Under the pieces are notes generated by a model, which did not search any database, was not told where the DNA came from, and was given only the letters and a program-made list of their open reading frames with translations. 54,314 nucleotides of DNA, taken from Mycobacterium sp. (GTDB lineage Bacteria > Actinomycetota > Actinomycetes > Mycobacteriales > Mycobacteriaceae). The stretch covers positions 41,878-96,191 of the forward strand of contig RXJD01000081.1 in assembly GCA_003987775.1 (NCBI GenBank), given 5' to 3'. Made by a program: the position numbers and the translations under genes. Shown piece after piece: positions 37,509 to 45,634 of this stretch; the first letter of the stretch is position 1; every line of letters starts with the position of its first letter.

Positions 37509-38318
37509 ATGACTCGGCAACGACTTCCCAAAGAACTTCGCCATCGCGATCCGGAGTTCATTCGCGCGGTGCTGCCTCCGCTCTGGTTGGCCTCGACCGT
37601 GTGGTTCCGAGCCGAGGTACACGGCTTTGAGAACGTGCCCGATGAACCGGTGCTGTTCGTCGGCAACCACAGCGGTGGCGGCGCAACCCCGGACACCTTC
37701 ATCTTTTTGCTGGCCTACAACACCTACTTCACGGTCGAGGGCCGTCCGCTCTATGCGCTGGCACACGACACGGTCACCGCCGCGCCGGTCATCGGCGGAC
37801 TGACCCGGAAGCTCGGCGTAGTCCCTGCCGCCAATTCCTTTGCCGAGCGCATTTTCGACAGCGGCGGCTCAGCGCTTGTCTACCCGGGTGGCGACGTGGA
37901 GGCTCTGCGCCCGTGGCGCGATCGCAACAAGATCATTTTCTCGGGACGCAAGGGATTCCTGCGACTGGCCCACAAGTCCAATGTGAAGATCGTGCCGGTG
38001 GTGGCCACGGGTGGACATGACACGTTGATCGTGCTCAATGACGGCCGCCGCACGGCGCAGCTGTTGCGCCTGGACAAGATCGCCCGAGTCAAGAGCATGC
38101 CAATGACCCTGAGCATCCCGTGGGGACTGTCACCGCTCCCGCTGCCGCACTTTCCCCTTCCGGCCAAGATCCGCATGCAGGTCCTCGACCCGATCGACGT
38201 GCGCGCCAAATTCGGCGAGGATCCGGATTGGGACCACGCTCTGGCCTACGTCACCAGCGTCATGCAAGTCGGGCTGTCGAAGCTGGCCAGCAAGACCATC
38301 GTCCCGATGATCCGGTGA
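37509..38318 (+). CDS. PlsC-like (lysophospholipid) acyltransferase
   Basis: The 269-residue product begins MTRQRLPKELRHRDPEFIRA and has an acyltransferase NHSGGGATPD (NHx5D-type) motif, then GVVPAANSFAERIF and VYPGGDVEALRPW (the PEG-like block), which is the PlsC/LPLAT family order. It would acylate a glycerol- or sugar-lipid using acyl-CoA. The start at ATG 37509 fits a near-leaderless TAGTCT; ATG 37479 is an alternative. The SRPBCC gene follows after 1 bp. It is probably part of the envelope-lipid set here (inference). Confidence 0.75.
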   Translation: MTRQRLPKELRHRDPEFIRAVLPPLWLASTVWFRAEVHGFENVPDEPVLFVGNHSGGGATPDTFIFLLAYNTYFTVEGRPLYALAHDTVTAAPVIGGLTRKLGVVPAANSFAERIFDSGGSALVYPGGDVEALRPWRDRNKIIFSGRKGFLRLAHKSNVKIVPVVATGGHDTLIVLNDGRRTAQLLRLDKIARVKSMPMTLSIPWGLSPLPLPHFPLPAKIRMQVLDPIDVRAKFGEDPDWDHALAYVTSVMQVGLSKLASKTIVPMIR

Positions 38319-38319
38319 C

Positions 38320-38754
38320 ATGACTCAAACCGTCACCGTCTCCCGCCATATCGACTGCCCGCTCGAGACGAGCGGCGCCTTCATCACCGACCCGCACGCT
38401 CTTTTTCCCCACGTGTCCACCTTCAGTCGGTGCCGCTTCGTCAAAGCGCGTGACGACGGAGAACTGTGGGACGTCTATATGGACAGTGGCACCATCCAAC
38501 TCGGTGGCCGCGTGCTGATCACACCTCCGACCGGCAGCCTGTTGAAGTGGCGAGCGGTGCAGGGCACGCGCCATTCGTTTGCGGCGCTCGTAGAACCCGA
38601 CAACGACGGCAGCCGGCTCACTCTGACCTTGACGTTTTCCACAACCGGTCTGGGTATCGCCCGGCTGAGCGAGTGGCTGGGACGCGGTCTGGTCTCCCGA
38701 AACCTGGAGGCGGCGGCCGAGGAGATCCGGCACTATCTCGAATTCGAGCGATAG
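38320..38754 (+). CDS. SRPBCC-family protein
   Basis: The 144-residue product starts MTQTVTVSRHIDCPLETSGAF, typical of the START/SRPBCC fold. It has beta-rich segments LTLTLTFSTTGLGIARL and a C-terminal helix AAEEIRHYLEFER. It should bind a hydrophobic ligand. It begins 1 bp after the stop of the PlsC-like acyltransferase, indicating an operon with it. Ligand unknown. Confidence 0.75.
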   Translation: MTQTVTVSRHIDCPLETSGAFITDPHALFPHVSTFSRCRFVKARDDGELWDVYMDSGTIQLGGRVLITPPTGSLLKWRAVQGTRHSFAALVEPDNDGSRLTLTLTFSTTGLGIARLSEWLGRGLVSRNLEAAAEEIRHYLEFER

Positions 38755-38971
38755 CTTCGCGCGTGCATGCAGTGGACCGGCATTTCGGTAGCGGGCCAAA
38801 TATGTGCTTTATTGGTAAAGGCTGTGCAAACAGCAGGCAACGAGATGTTGTTCTGGTGTAACGCTACGAGGTGATTTCCGCTCATAGGCTCCTGCGGGGG
38901 TTCGGGGCCGGGCTGGATTGGTGCCACCGGAGTGCGTCTGCCAGCCGACCACACCGATCGGAGGAAGCGTG

Positions 38972-40336
38972 ATGGACTTCGCGTTGTTGCCGCCGGAAGT
39001 CACCTCGGCGCTGATGTACGCCGGGCCCGGCTCTGGATCGATGCTGGCCGCCGCGGTGGCGTGGGACGAGCTGTCCGCCGAGCTCCACTCCACCGCCGGT
39101 GCCTACGAGTCCGTGGTCACGACCTTGACCGCCGGACCGTGGATCGGCCCAGCGTCCGCGGCCATGGCAGCGGCGGCGGCCCCCTATATCGCGTGGCTCA
39201 GAGTCACTGCGATGCAGGCCGAGCACACCGCTGACCAGGCCAAAGCGGCGGCCGTCGCATACGAGACCGCATTCGCCGAGACCGTGCCGCCACCGGTGGT
39301 CGCGGCCAACCGCAGCCTGCTGATGACCCTGATAGCTACCAACTTCTTCGGCCAGAACACGCCGCTGATCGCACTCACAGAGACCCAGTACGCCGAGATG
39401 TGGTCGCAGGACACCGCGGCCATGCAGGGCTATGCGGCGTCATCAGCCGCCGCGACCACCCTGACACCGTTTGCCGACCCTGCATCCACCACCGATTCCA
39501 GCGGGTTGCCCGCACAAGCAGCCGCGGTCAGCCAGGCCACTGGAACTGCCGCCGGAGAGGTGCAGAACGCCGTCTCCTCGGTGCAGCAGGCGTTGGCCGC
39601 AGTGCCCAACGCCTTGGCCGCGCTGGCCACCCCGGCTCCGGCCGCAGCCGTTTCGCCGTTCGACATCGTCACACTCCTCGACTTCGGCGCGGGGCTCATC
39701 AGCGGGACTTTGGACGGAATTGTGGGAACGACAGCCCTCCCGTATGACATCGGCGGCTACCACATCGGGGTTCACACCGATGACATCGTCAGCGGCTGGG
39801 CAGGCATCGAGTCCTGGCCAGGGTCGGCACCGGTGCCCCCGACCCAATTCCCTGTCATCACCAACCTCGGCTCACCGGTGTCGGCGGGCCTGGGTGAGGC
39901 GGGATCCGTCGGCGGCCTGAGGGTGCCGCCGGGTTGGACCACCACCGCTCCGGGCTTTCGCCTGGCCGCACTGACGTCACCGGCAGCCAGTGTCGGCGCC
40001 GCCGCAGAGGCGGCATCCGCCGAAGGCGCCGGTGCGCTGTTCAGCCAGATGGCGGTCGCCGGCATGGCCGGCCGGGCCTTGGCCGGAACCGTCGGCACCG
40101 GCGGGTCCGGTGGTCCGCGCACCAAAGAGCGGCTCGGGGTGGCCAAGCGCGGCGCGCCGGCAACGGCGGAGGCGACGGGGGTGACAGAGGAGACGCCGGC
40201 GCCGGCGCCGGTACTGCCCGGGGGCCCGATCACCAGCATCGCCGCCGAACTGCGCGAGCTGGCGTCACTGCGCGACGCCGGAATCCTCACCGAAGCGGAA
40301 TTCATCGAGCAAAAGCAGCGCCTGCTCCCGCACTGA
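38972..40336 (+). CDS. PPE-family protein (SVP-like) with C-terminal SHOCT motif
   Basis: The 454-residue product has MDFALLPPEVTSALMYAGP (PPE motif), WDELSAEL, a PPE helical domain to about residue 180, an Ala-rich middle and GLRVPPGW in place of GLSVPxxW. The last ~35 residues, IAAELRELASLRDAGILTE, then AEFIEQKQRLL, match the SHOCT helical hairpin. That combination is unusual for a PPE. The ATG has GAGGAAG 4 nt upstream. No PE gene is adjacent, so its partner must be elsewhere. It is followed by a strong terminator. Confidence 0.8.
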   Translation: MDFALLPPEVTSALMYAGPGSGSMLAAAVAWDELSAELHSTAGAYESVVTTLTAGPWIGPASAAMAAAAAPYIAWLRVTAMQAEHTADQAKAAAVAYETAFAETVPPPVVAANRSLLMTLIATNFFGQNTPLIALTETQYAEMWSQDTAAMQGYAASSAAATTLTPFADPASTTDSSGLPAQAAAVSQATGTAAGEVQNAVSSVQQALAAVPNALAALATPAPAAAVSPFDIVTLLDFGAGLISGTLDGIVGTTALPYDIGGYHIGVHTDDIVSGWAGIESWPGSAPVPPTQFPVITNLGSPVSAGLGEAGSVGGLRVPPGWTTTAPGFRLAALTSPAASVGAAAEAASAEGAGALFSQMAVAGMAGRALAGTVGTGGSGGPRTKERLGVAKRGAPATAEATGVTEETPAPAPVLPGGPITSIAAELRELASLRDAGILTEAEFIEQKQRLLPH

Positions 40337-40360
40337 CGTCACCTACCCTTCGCGAGCAGC

Positions 40361-40402
40361 CGCAAAATCGTGCTGGAGCGTATGCTCCAGCGCGATTTTG
40401 CG
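40361..40402 (+). terminator. Strong terminator after the PPE-SHOCT gene
   Basis: Arms 40361-40379 and 40384-40402 form a 19-bp stem with one G-T wobble around a 4-nt loop. The right arm ends in a T-rich run (ATTTTG), and the left arm carries the matching A-run, so it could terminate in both directions. It starts 24 bp after the PPE stop. Confidence 0.75.
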
Positions 40403-40759
40403 TCTACTCGGCGTTCGTACGATGGGTCCAGCCGGCCGCTGCTCGGGCAAGCGCTTCCGGGCGCCGACTTCGCCGCACCACGGGTGTCGCCAGCGGGTGA
40501 GGTGCCCCTGCGCCAGGCCATGACCTTTCCGGTGACCGACCTCGCCTTGCACAGTTGGGACGTGCACCGGTCGCTCGGCCGGGACATCGAACTACCCGAA
40601 GGCCTGCTGGCACTGTGCCGTCAGCTGGTGGAGTCGGTGCCAGAAGACAGGCTTCGTCGTCCCGGGGCCTTCGGACCGGCGCAACCTGCCCCGCACGGTG
40701 CGACGCCAACCGCCCGGCTGATGGCCTTCCTCGGGCGCTCGGTCGGCGAAGCTACTTGA
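40403..40759 (+). pseudogene. Remnant of a TIGR03086/mycothiol-dependent isomerase-like gene
   Basis: This frame encodes about 118 residues. The segment QAMTFPVTDLALHSWDVHRSLG, then RLRRPGAFGPAQPAPHGATP and LMAFLGRSV, match the C-terminal part of the MDMPI/TIGR03086 metal-binding family (typically about 190 residues). The N-terminal DinB-like helices with the His ligands are missing. The left end runs straight into the terminator hairpin, so no start is credible. It is most likely a decayed gene and overlaps the convergent cutinase stop by 8 bp. Confidence 0.65.
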
Positions 40760-41399
40760 CCCGGTTGGCGGCGAAGGTAGCGGCCTGGGTCGTCATTCCG
40801 TTTTCGATGTAGGAGACGTGCGCCATGATGTTGCCGCCGCCGGTGCAGATCGGGTCATCGGTGGCGCACAGGCTGATGAGCTTGCCGCTGTAGAGCGGGT
40901 TGATGGTCGGCAGGGGTCCGCCGCCCCACAGAGCGCTGGAGAATCCGCTGGATGGCTCGCCGAAGTAGGCGACCGCGGCGACATGGTCGGCGACCGGACC
41001 CGGCATCTGCGTGGTGGCCAGGTTGATCACGGTCGCACCCTGCGAGTACCCGCCCATGACGATCTTGGTGCTGGGGCAGCCGGCTACGGTCCCTTGCACG
41101 TGGGCACTGGCGTCGTCGGCGCCGCTGGTGGCGCTGTTGTGGTAGTCGTCGTTGGCGGGGTAGTTGACCGCATAGACCTCGACCGAGCGCCCGGCCAACT
41201 GCGAGGTGAGCGAGTCGACAAACGCTTGGCCGACATTGCCGAGCCCCGGCTCCTGGTGAGTGCCGCGAGCGTAGACGATCGAGACGTCGGCGCACGGGTC
41301 GGCCGAGGCAACGGTCGGGCTGGCGATGGGCACGGTCAGGAGTGCCCACGTCATCATGACGAAGACACCGGAGATTCGTGCGAGGCTGCGTGCAGTCAT
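40752..41399 (-). CDS. Secreted cutinase-like protein (CFP21-like)
   Basis: The 215-residue product has a signal peptide (MTARSLARISGVFVMMTWAL to about residue 33). The mature protein begins near DPCADVSIVYARGTHQ. GYSQG carries Ser119, with Asp182 (DDPIC) and His194 (MAHVSY) completing the triad. The text closely follows CFP21/Rv1984c (Culp1), including GGGNIMAHVSY. It would hydrolyse lipid esters outside the cell. It converges on the decayed gene and has a long tail shared by the Culp family. Confidence 0.88.
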   Translation of the reverse strand: MTARSLARISGVFVMMTWALLTVPIASPTVASADPCADVSIVYARGTHQEPGLGNVGQAFVDSLTSQLAGRSVEVYAVNYPANDDYHNSATSGADDASAHVQGTVAGCPSTKIVMGGYSQGATVINLATTQMPGPVADHVAAVAYFGEPSSGFSSALWGGGPLPTINPLYSGKLISLCATDDPICTGGGNIMAHVSYIENGMTTQAATFAANRVK

Positions 41400-41477
41400 G
41401 CCCCAGATCCTGGCACACGCGCAGCGACGGCGTAGCCGGCGGCTCGGGTACCCGGCGGCGGGGTCAGCCGGCGCTGC

Positions 41478-42761
41478 TCAATCAGCGGTCGAACTGGGGT
41501 CCTGATCGTGGTTACCGAACCACTTCAGGGCTTCGAGAGCGACCGCGACGCGAACGGTCGTGCGCTCCAAGGGCCGGGGCAGTAAGCGCTGCGCGGCGTC
41601 GAGTCGGCTCAACAACGTGTTGCGATGGATGTAGAGCTGTTGAGCCGCGCGGGCGGCGTTGCACTGCTCGTTGATGTACGTCAGCAGAGTGTCACGCAGC
41701 ACCGAGCCGGCCGAGGCCAGGGCCCCGAGTGTGTGGTTGATGAAATCGTGGGCCTGCTCCTGCTTTTGGGTGAGCAGGGCAACCATTTGAATATCCTCGA
41801 AGAACGCGACCTGCTGTCGTGCCCGTAGCCGCACCATCATGTGCTGTGCAGTGAGGGCCTGCTCGTAGCTGGCACGGAATCCGTCGACACCTCGCGCACC
41901 GGTCCCGATCGCGATGCGCAGCTTGGGCGTTTCTTCGAGCACACGACGGACCTGCTCGGCTTCGACCTCCGCGATGTCTTTCAGCCACACCCACCGGGTC
42001 GCCTCGCTGGCGATGACGGTGAAGGGCTGCGGGCATCCGACAGCGTGGCCCAGCGCGGCGATCGTCCGGTCCAGCAGGCGGCTGTCGCTGTCCCCCTCGT
42101 CGCACCACACGATGGCAGCGGTGTGAGAACCGTTGAGCGCGTAGCCCAATCGCGCTTCGGCCCGTTTGTGGTTCATCGACTCACCGTCAAGGATGAACTC
42201 CACGATCTTGCGCCGCTCGACGATCGCCCCCTGGGCAAGCTCGTCGTGCTCCAGCTTTATCTGCCGGGCGATGGCCGCGAGCGTGACGTCGACGAAGTCA
42301 CTGGCCGAACGCGTGACCACATTGAGCAGCTCACGCAATTCGTGGGGGTCGGACGTCAAGTCGAACACAATGTCCATCCAGCGTTGCAAGGCCACGTTCT
42401 GGCCGATGCGGTAGACGTCCAGCGCCGAGGCGCCGAGACCACGGCGGACCAGAATGCGAGCCATGCGCAGCGGCTCCGGGCCCAGATAGGGGGACACGAC
42501 GCCGCCCGGATCACGCAAGTGGCTGGTGGCGAAGTGCACCAGGCTCGCCCGGTTGGAGGAACTGACCGCTGCGGCCAGAGTGGGATCCCCGGCGATGGCT
42601 GAGCTGCCGGCCACCGTTGCCCGGTCAAGCTCGTCCAACCACTCGGGGGTGGGGTTGAGAGCGATCCAGGCACCTTGGCGGATCAGCTCGCGGATCTGCG
42701 GCGACAACTTGCTATCTACCACGGAAAACCATTCGGTCGTAGGCGCACTTTGTACTTTCAT
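41478..42761 (-). CDS. PucR/CdaR-type transcriptional regulator
   Basis: The 427-residue product ends with a PucR-C HTH: DTLLTYINEQCNAARAAQQL then YIHRNTLLSRLDAAQ. The middle holds a GGDEF-like fold typical of such regulators. The family controls metabolic genes in response to small molecules. It is divergent from the adenylate cyclase gene with AT-rich overlapping promoters between them (42831-42890). Its leader contains a G8/C8 tract at 42781-42788. Confidence 0.8.
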   Translation of the reverse strand: MKVQSAPTTEWFSVVDSKLSPQIRELIRQGAWIALNPTPEWLDELDRATVAGSSAIAGDPTLAAAVSSSNRASLVHFATSHLRDPGGVVSPYLGPEPLRMARILVRRGLGASALDVYRIGQNVALQRWMDIVFDLTSDPHELRELLNVVTRSASDFVDVTLAAIARQIKLEHDELAQGAIVERRKIVEFILDGESMNHKRAEARLGYALNGSHTAAIVWCDEGDSDSRLLDRTIAALGHAVGCPQPFTVIASEATRWVWLKDIAEVEAEQVRRVLEETPKLRIAIGTGARGVDGFRASYEQALTAQHMMVRLRARQQVAFFEDIQMVALLTQKQEQAHDFINHTLGALASAGSVLRDTLLTYINEQCNAARAAQQLYIHRNTLLSRLDAAQRLLPRPLERTTVRVAVALEALKWFGNHDQDPSSTAD

Positions 42762-42830
42762 CGAGTTCTCTCGGTGAGGTGGGGGGGGTTCGGTTCGGAG
42801 CGGGCCCTGATCGCCGCGACCCGTGTCCAA

Positions 42831-42860
42831 ATGCTACATACACGTATCGTATACAGTCAA
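42831..42860 (-). promoter_or_regulatory. Probable sigma-A promoter of the PucR-type gene
   Basis: On the minus strand TTGACT (42860-42855), 18 nt, and TAGCAT (42836-42831) make a near-consensus promoter about 70 bp before the PucR-type start codon. It lies within a 50-bp AT-rich segment with repeated ATAC/GTAT half-sites (42835-42883), such as ATACACGTAT, which may be operators shared with the divergent cyclase gene. Confidence 0.5.
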
Positions 42861-42947
42861 GCATTATATACTTCTGTGTATTCGATGGAAGTTGACGATC
42901 GATTTTTCAGACCCCGGCCGGGCGACTCGGGTCTAAAGTTCCAATCC

Positions 42948-44768
42948 ATGCGTCGCGCGTGGACCTGGACTTTCGACCTGCCCCCGGAGCAACTCTGGCC
43001 GGTGCTGGCCGACACGAACCGGTTCAACGAGGCCTTGGGTCTGCCGCCCTACACGCTCGAGGAAACACCGCAACCCAATGGGACGATCCTGCGTCGGGGT
43101 CGCGGGAAAGCCGCCGGTTTCGCGCTGGAGTGGGAGGAGAAGCCCTACGAATGGGTCACCGGTCGGCACTTTCGCCAGTCCCGTGTGTTCAGCAAGGGGC
43201 CGTTCCGCCGCTTCGGCCCGGACTTCTATATCGAGCCGGATGGCCACGGCGGCTCGCGCGTCTCCTATGCACTGGAGTGGGAGCCGTTGAACATGGCGGG
43301 CCGCCTGTTCGGCGCGCGCCTCGCGGCGCAGGCCGGGGAGAACGTACGACGGCGCGTCCTCGAGGCGGTCGCTTTCGCCCGGGGTGACCAGCAACGGGTG
43401 ACACCGTTCGTGCTGCCGGAGCCGGCACTTCCGCACGGGGCGCGCGAACGTGCCACCGCAATGGCGCACCAAATAGACAGCGGCCCGTACGGAAACGGCC
43501 TCGGCAATCGCCTCGCCGACCAAGTGCTGCACGGCATGGCGGCCGACCTGCACCGGCTGCGGCCCAAAGTCCTGGCAGGCGAACTGGGGGTGCCGACGCG
43601 CGCCGCAACGGAGGCGTGTTTCGCCGCGGTGCGGGCCGGTTTGCTCAGCATGAAATGGGATCTGTTGTGCCCCAACTGCCGCGGGGCCAAGGTGAGTGTG
43701 CCGTCGCTTGCCGACCTACCGCACGGCGCGCACTGTTCGTCGTGCAACATCGATTACGACCGCGAGTTCGAGCGCAATGTCGAGCTGACGTTCACACCGT
43801 CACCGACAGTGCGTCCCCTGCGCGAGGGCGACTTCTGCCTCTCCGGCCCTATGAGCACCGAGCATGTGGCGGTGCAGGTCCTGCTGAAGCCGGGGGAGCG
43901 ACGTACGGTGGCGGTCGAGCTGCCTGCCGGCTCCTATCGTCTGCGCACCTTGCACCCAGGTGCCGCCGTCGACGTCGAACACCGAGCGGGTGCCTTCCCC
44001 GGTCTGCGCCTCACGGCCTCCGGTGTGGAACCGCTCGCCGAGCCGGATGACCAACCCGGAATGGTGCGGTTCGTCAACGACGCCGGCTTCGAACTGGCGG
44101 CCCTGATCGAGGAGCGCACCTGGACGAGCCAGGCACTGACTGCACCGGAAGTCATTTCCCTGCAGGCCTTTCGCGACTTGTTCGCCGAGGCCACCCTGCG
44201 GCCGGGTGACGATGCGGGCGTGAGTCAGGTCGCGCTGCTGTTCACCGATCTGCGCGGCTCGACCGAGCTCTACGAGCGGATCGGCGATGCCGCGGCGTAC
44301 AACCTGGTGCGCGAGCATTTCACCTTGCTCGCTCAGGTCGTCCGTGATCATGACGGCGCGATCGTCAAGACGATCGGCGACGCGGTGATGGCAGCGTTCG
44401 ACGACCCCGCACAGGCGGTGCGCGCCGCGCTGACCATGCAAAACCGGATCGCCTCGTCGGCACAGGGCGCCGAGCATCTGGTGTTGAAGGTCGGCGTCCA
44501 TACCGGACCGAGCGTCGTCGTGACGCTCAATGACCGCCTCGACTACTTCGGCTCGACCGTCAATATGGCCGCGCGCCTGCAAGGCCAGAGCCGTGGCGAG
44601 GACGTCGTGCTGTCCGAGGCAATCGCCGCCGATCCGGCGGTGCGCGACATCCTGGCTGCGGTGCCCCAGCGCCGCGAGACGGTCGCGCTCAAAGGCTTCA
44701 CTGAACCGGTCGGTTTCCTCCGGTTGACGAGTTTGGGACCGCCCCGGGAGGGGAAAAACGGGCTTTGA
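42948..44768 (+). CDS. SRPBCC/zinc-ribbon/class III adenylate cyclase fusion
   Basis: The 606-residue product has an N-terminal SRPBCC-like domain (about 1-145), a middle domain with CPNC (241-244) and CSSC (263-266), likely a zinc ribbon, and a C-terminal class III cyclase catalytic domain (about 425-590). Metal Asp434 (FTDLRG) and Asp478 (TIGDAV) are present. Lys474 and Asp532 are the residue pair associated with ATP, so the product is probably cAMP. STVNMAARL carries the transition-state Asn/Arg (N539, R543). The start ATG 42948 is 8 nt past TAAAGT. No membrane segment is obvious. Confidence 0.8.
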   Translation: MRRAWTWTFDLPPEQLWPVLADTNRFNEALGLPPYTLEETPQPNGTILRRGRGKAAGFALEWEEKPYEWVTGRHFRQSRVFSKGPFRRFGPDFYIEPDGHGGSRVSYALEWEPLNMAGRLFGARLAAQAGENVRRRVLEAVAFARGDQQRVTPFVLPEPALPHGARERATAMAHQIDSGPYGNGLGNRLADQVLHGMAADLHRLRPKVLAGELGVPTRAATEACFAAVRAGLLSMKWDLLCPNCRGAKVSVPSLADLPHGAHCSSCNIDYDREFERNVELTFTPSPTVRPLREGDFCLSGPMSTEHVAVQVLLKPGERRTVAVELPAGSYRLRTLHPGAAVDVEHRAGAFPGLRLTASGVEPLAEPDDQPGMVRFVNDAGFELAALIEERTWTSQALTAPEVISLQAFRDLFAEATLRPGDDAGVSQVALLFTDLRGSTELYERIGDAAAYNLVREHFTLLAQVVRDHDGAIVKTIGDAVMAAFDDPAQAVRAALTMQNRIASSAQGAEHLVLKVGVHTGPSVVVTLNDRLDYFGSTVNMAARLQGQSRGEDVVLSEAIAADPAVRDILAAVPQRRETVALKGFTEPVGFLRLTSLGPPREGKNGL

Positions 44769-44803
44769 GTGCGTCGATTCGCTCGCGTGAGACGAGGTGT
44801 GCA

Positions 44804-45124
44804 ATGTGGACGATGCTTTGTCGGCTGATATCCGTTGCCGCCATGGTGTTGGCACCGATGGCGGTCGTGACGGTCGCGACGCCCGCCATCAGTTCGGCGC
44901 AGTGCGCCGACGGCGAGTGGTGGGACCCCACCGGTAAAGTGTGCCGGCCCTTGGGCGTTGGACCACAGCCGCTCGATTGCGAGGCCGGTCAGTGGTGGGA
45001 TCCGACGGCCAATGTCTGCCGCCCCCTGGGTGTCGGGCCGCAGCCACTGAACTGCCAGAACGGCGAGTGGTGGGACCCGGCCGCCAACGTGTGCCGCCCG
45101 CCGGTGCTACCGCCTGCCGGGTGA
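44804..45124 (+). CDS. Small secreted protein with three Cys/Trp repeats
   Basis: The 106-residue product has a signal peptide (MWTMLCRLISVAAMVLAPMA to about residue 33). Three tandem repeats of 25 residues follow: CADGEWWDPTGKVCRPLGV, CEAGQWWDPTANVCRPLGV, CQNGEWWDPAANVCRPP. Each repeat has two Cys, a WW pair and a DP. The pattern recalls peritrophin/chitin-binding Cys motifs, though this is only a resemblance. GAGG lies 6 nt upstream of the ATG. Exported function is unknown. Confidence 0.7.
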   Translation: MWTMLCRLISVAAMVLAPMAVVTVATPAISSAQCADGEWWDPTGKVCRPLGVGPQPLDCEAGQWWDPTANVCRPLGVGPQPLNCQNGEWWDPAANVCRPPVLPPAG

Positions 45125-45134
45125 CCCGCGCGCT

Positions 45135-45590
45135 CTATTTCGGCGGGAAACCGCCCGTCGCCACCGGACCCCACCGGCGCGCGGTCACGCGCAGCAGACA
45201 CTTGTTCTGATCACGCATCGCGCGGCGATAGCCGTCCCAGTCCGGATGTTCACCGGCGATCGCCCGGTAGTAGTCGACGAGAGGTTCCACGGCAGCCGGT
45301 CCGTCGATGACCTCGGCGTCGCCGTCGAGCTGTACATAGGGCCCGTTGAACTCGTCGGAGAGCACGACCACGCTCGCTCTGCCCGCCCGTCGGATGTTCA
45401 CACTCTTGGCACGCTGCGGATAGCTCGCGATGACCACCCTGCCTTCGGCGTCGACTCCACCGGTCACCGGCGAACTCTGTAGGGAGCCGTCCGCGCGAAA
45501 GGTGGTCAGGATCATCCGGTGCCGGGGCCGGATGAACTCCAGCAATTCAGAAGAGTCCACGACGTCCGCTGTCGCAATTTTCGGAGCCAT
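45135..45590 (-). CDS. Pyridoxamine 5'-phosphate oxidase-like (PPOX) protein, probably F420- or FMN-binding
   Basis: The 151-residue product has a split-barrel fold with RHRMILTTFRADGSLQSSPV, AKSVNIRRAGRASVVVL and the C-terminal YYRAIAGEHPDWDGY, which resembles mycobacterial Rv1155-type proteins. Those bind flavin or F420. It probably reduces or binds a cofactor-dependent substrate; not PdxH. It is divergent from the HrpA gene, with starts 45 bp apart. Confidence 0.8.
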   Translation of the reverse strand: MAPKIATADVVDSSELLEFIRPRHRMILTTFRADGSLQSSPVTGGVDAEGRVVIASYPQRAKSVNIRRAGRASVVVLSDEFNGPYVQLDGDAEVIDGPAAVEPLVDYYRAIAGEHPDWDGYRRAMRDQNKCLLRVTARRWGPVATGGFPPK

Positions 45591-45621
45591 GAGACCAACC
45601 TAACCCCGCTCGGCCGACCAC

Positions 45622-45634
45622 TACTCTGGCCCGG
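45622..45634 (+). promoter_or_regulatory. Putative near-leaderless -10 box
   Basis: TACTCT (45622-45627) is followed by 7 nt and the GTG at 45635. The promoter shares a very short region with the divergent PPOX gene. Confidence 0.35.

Noticed and set aside
40370-40402. Apparent start of the TIGR03086-like remnant
   Set aside because: These codons lie inside the terminator hairpin, so the start is not credible.
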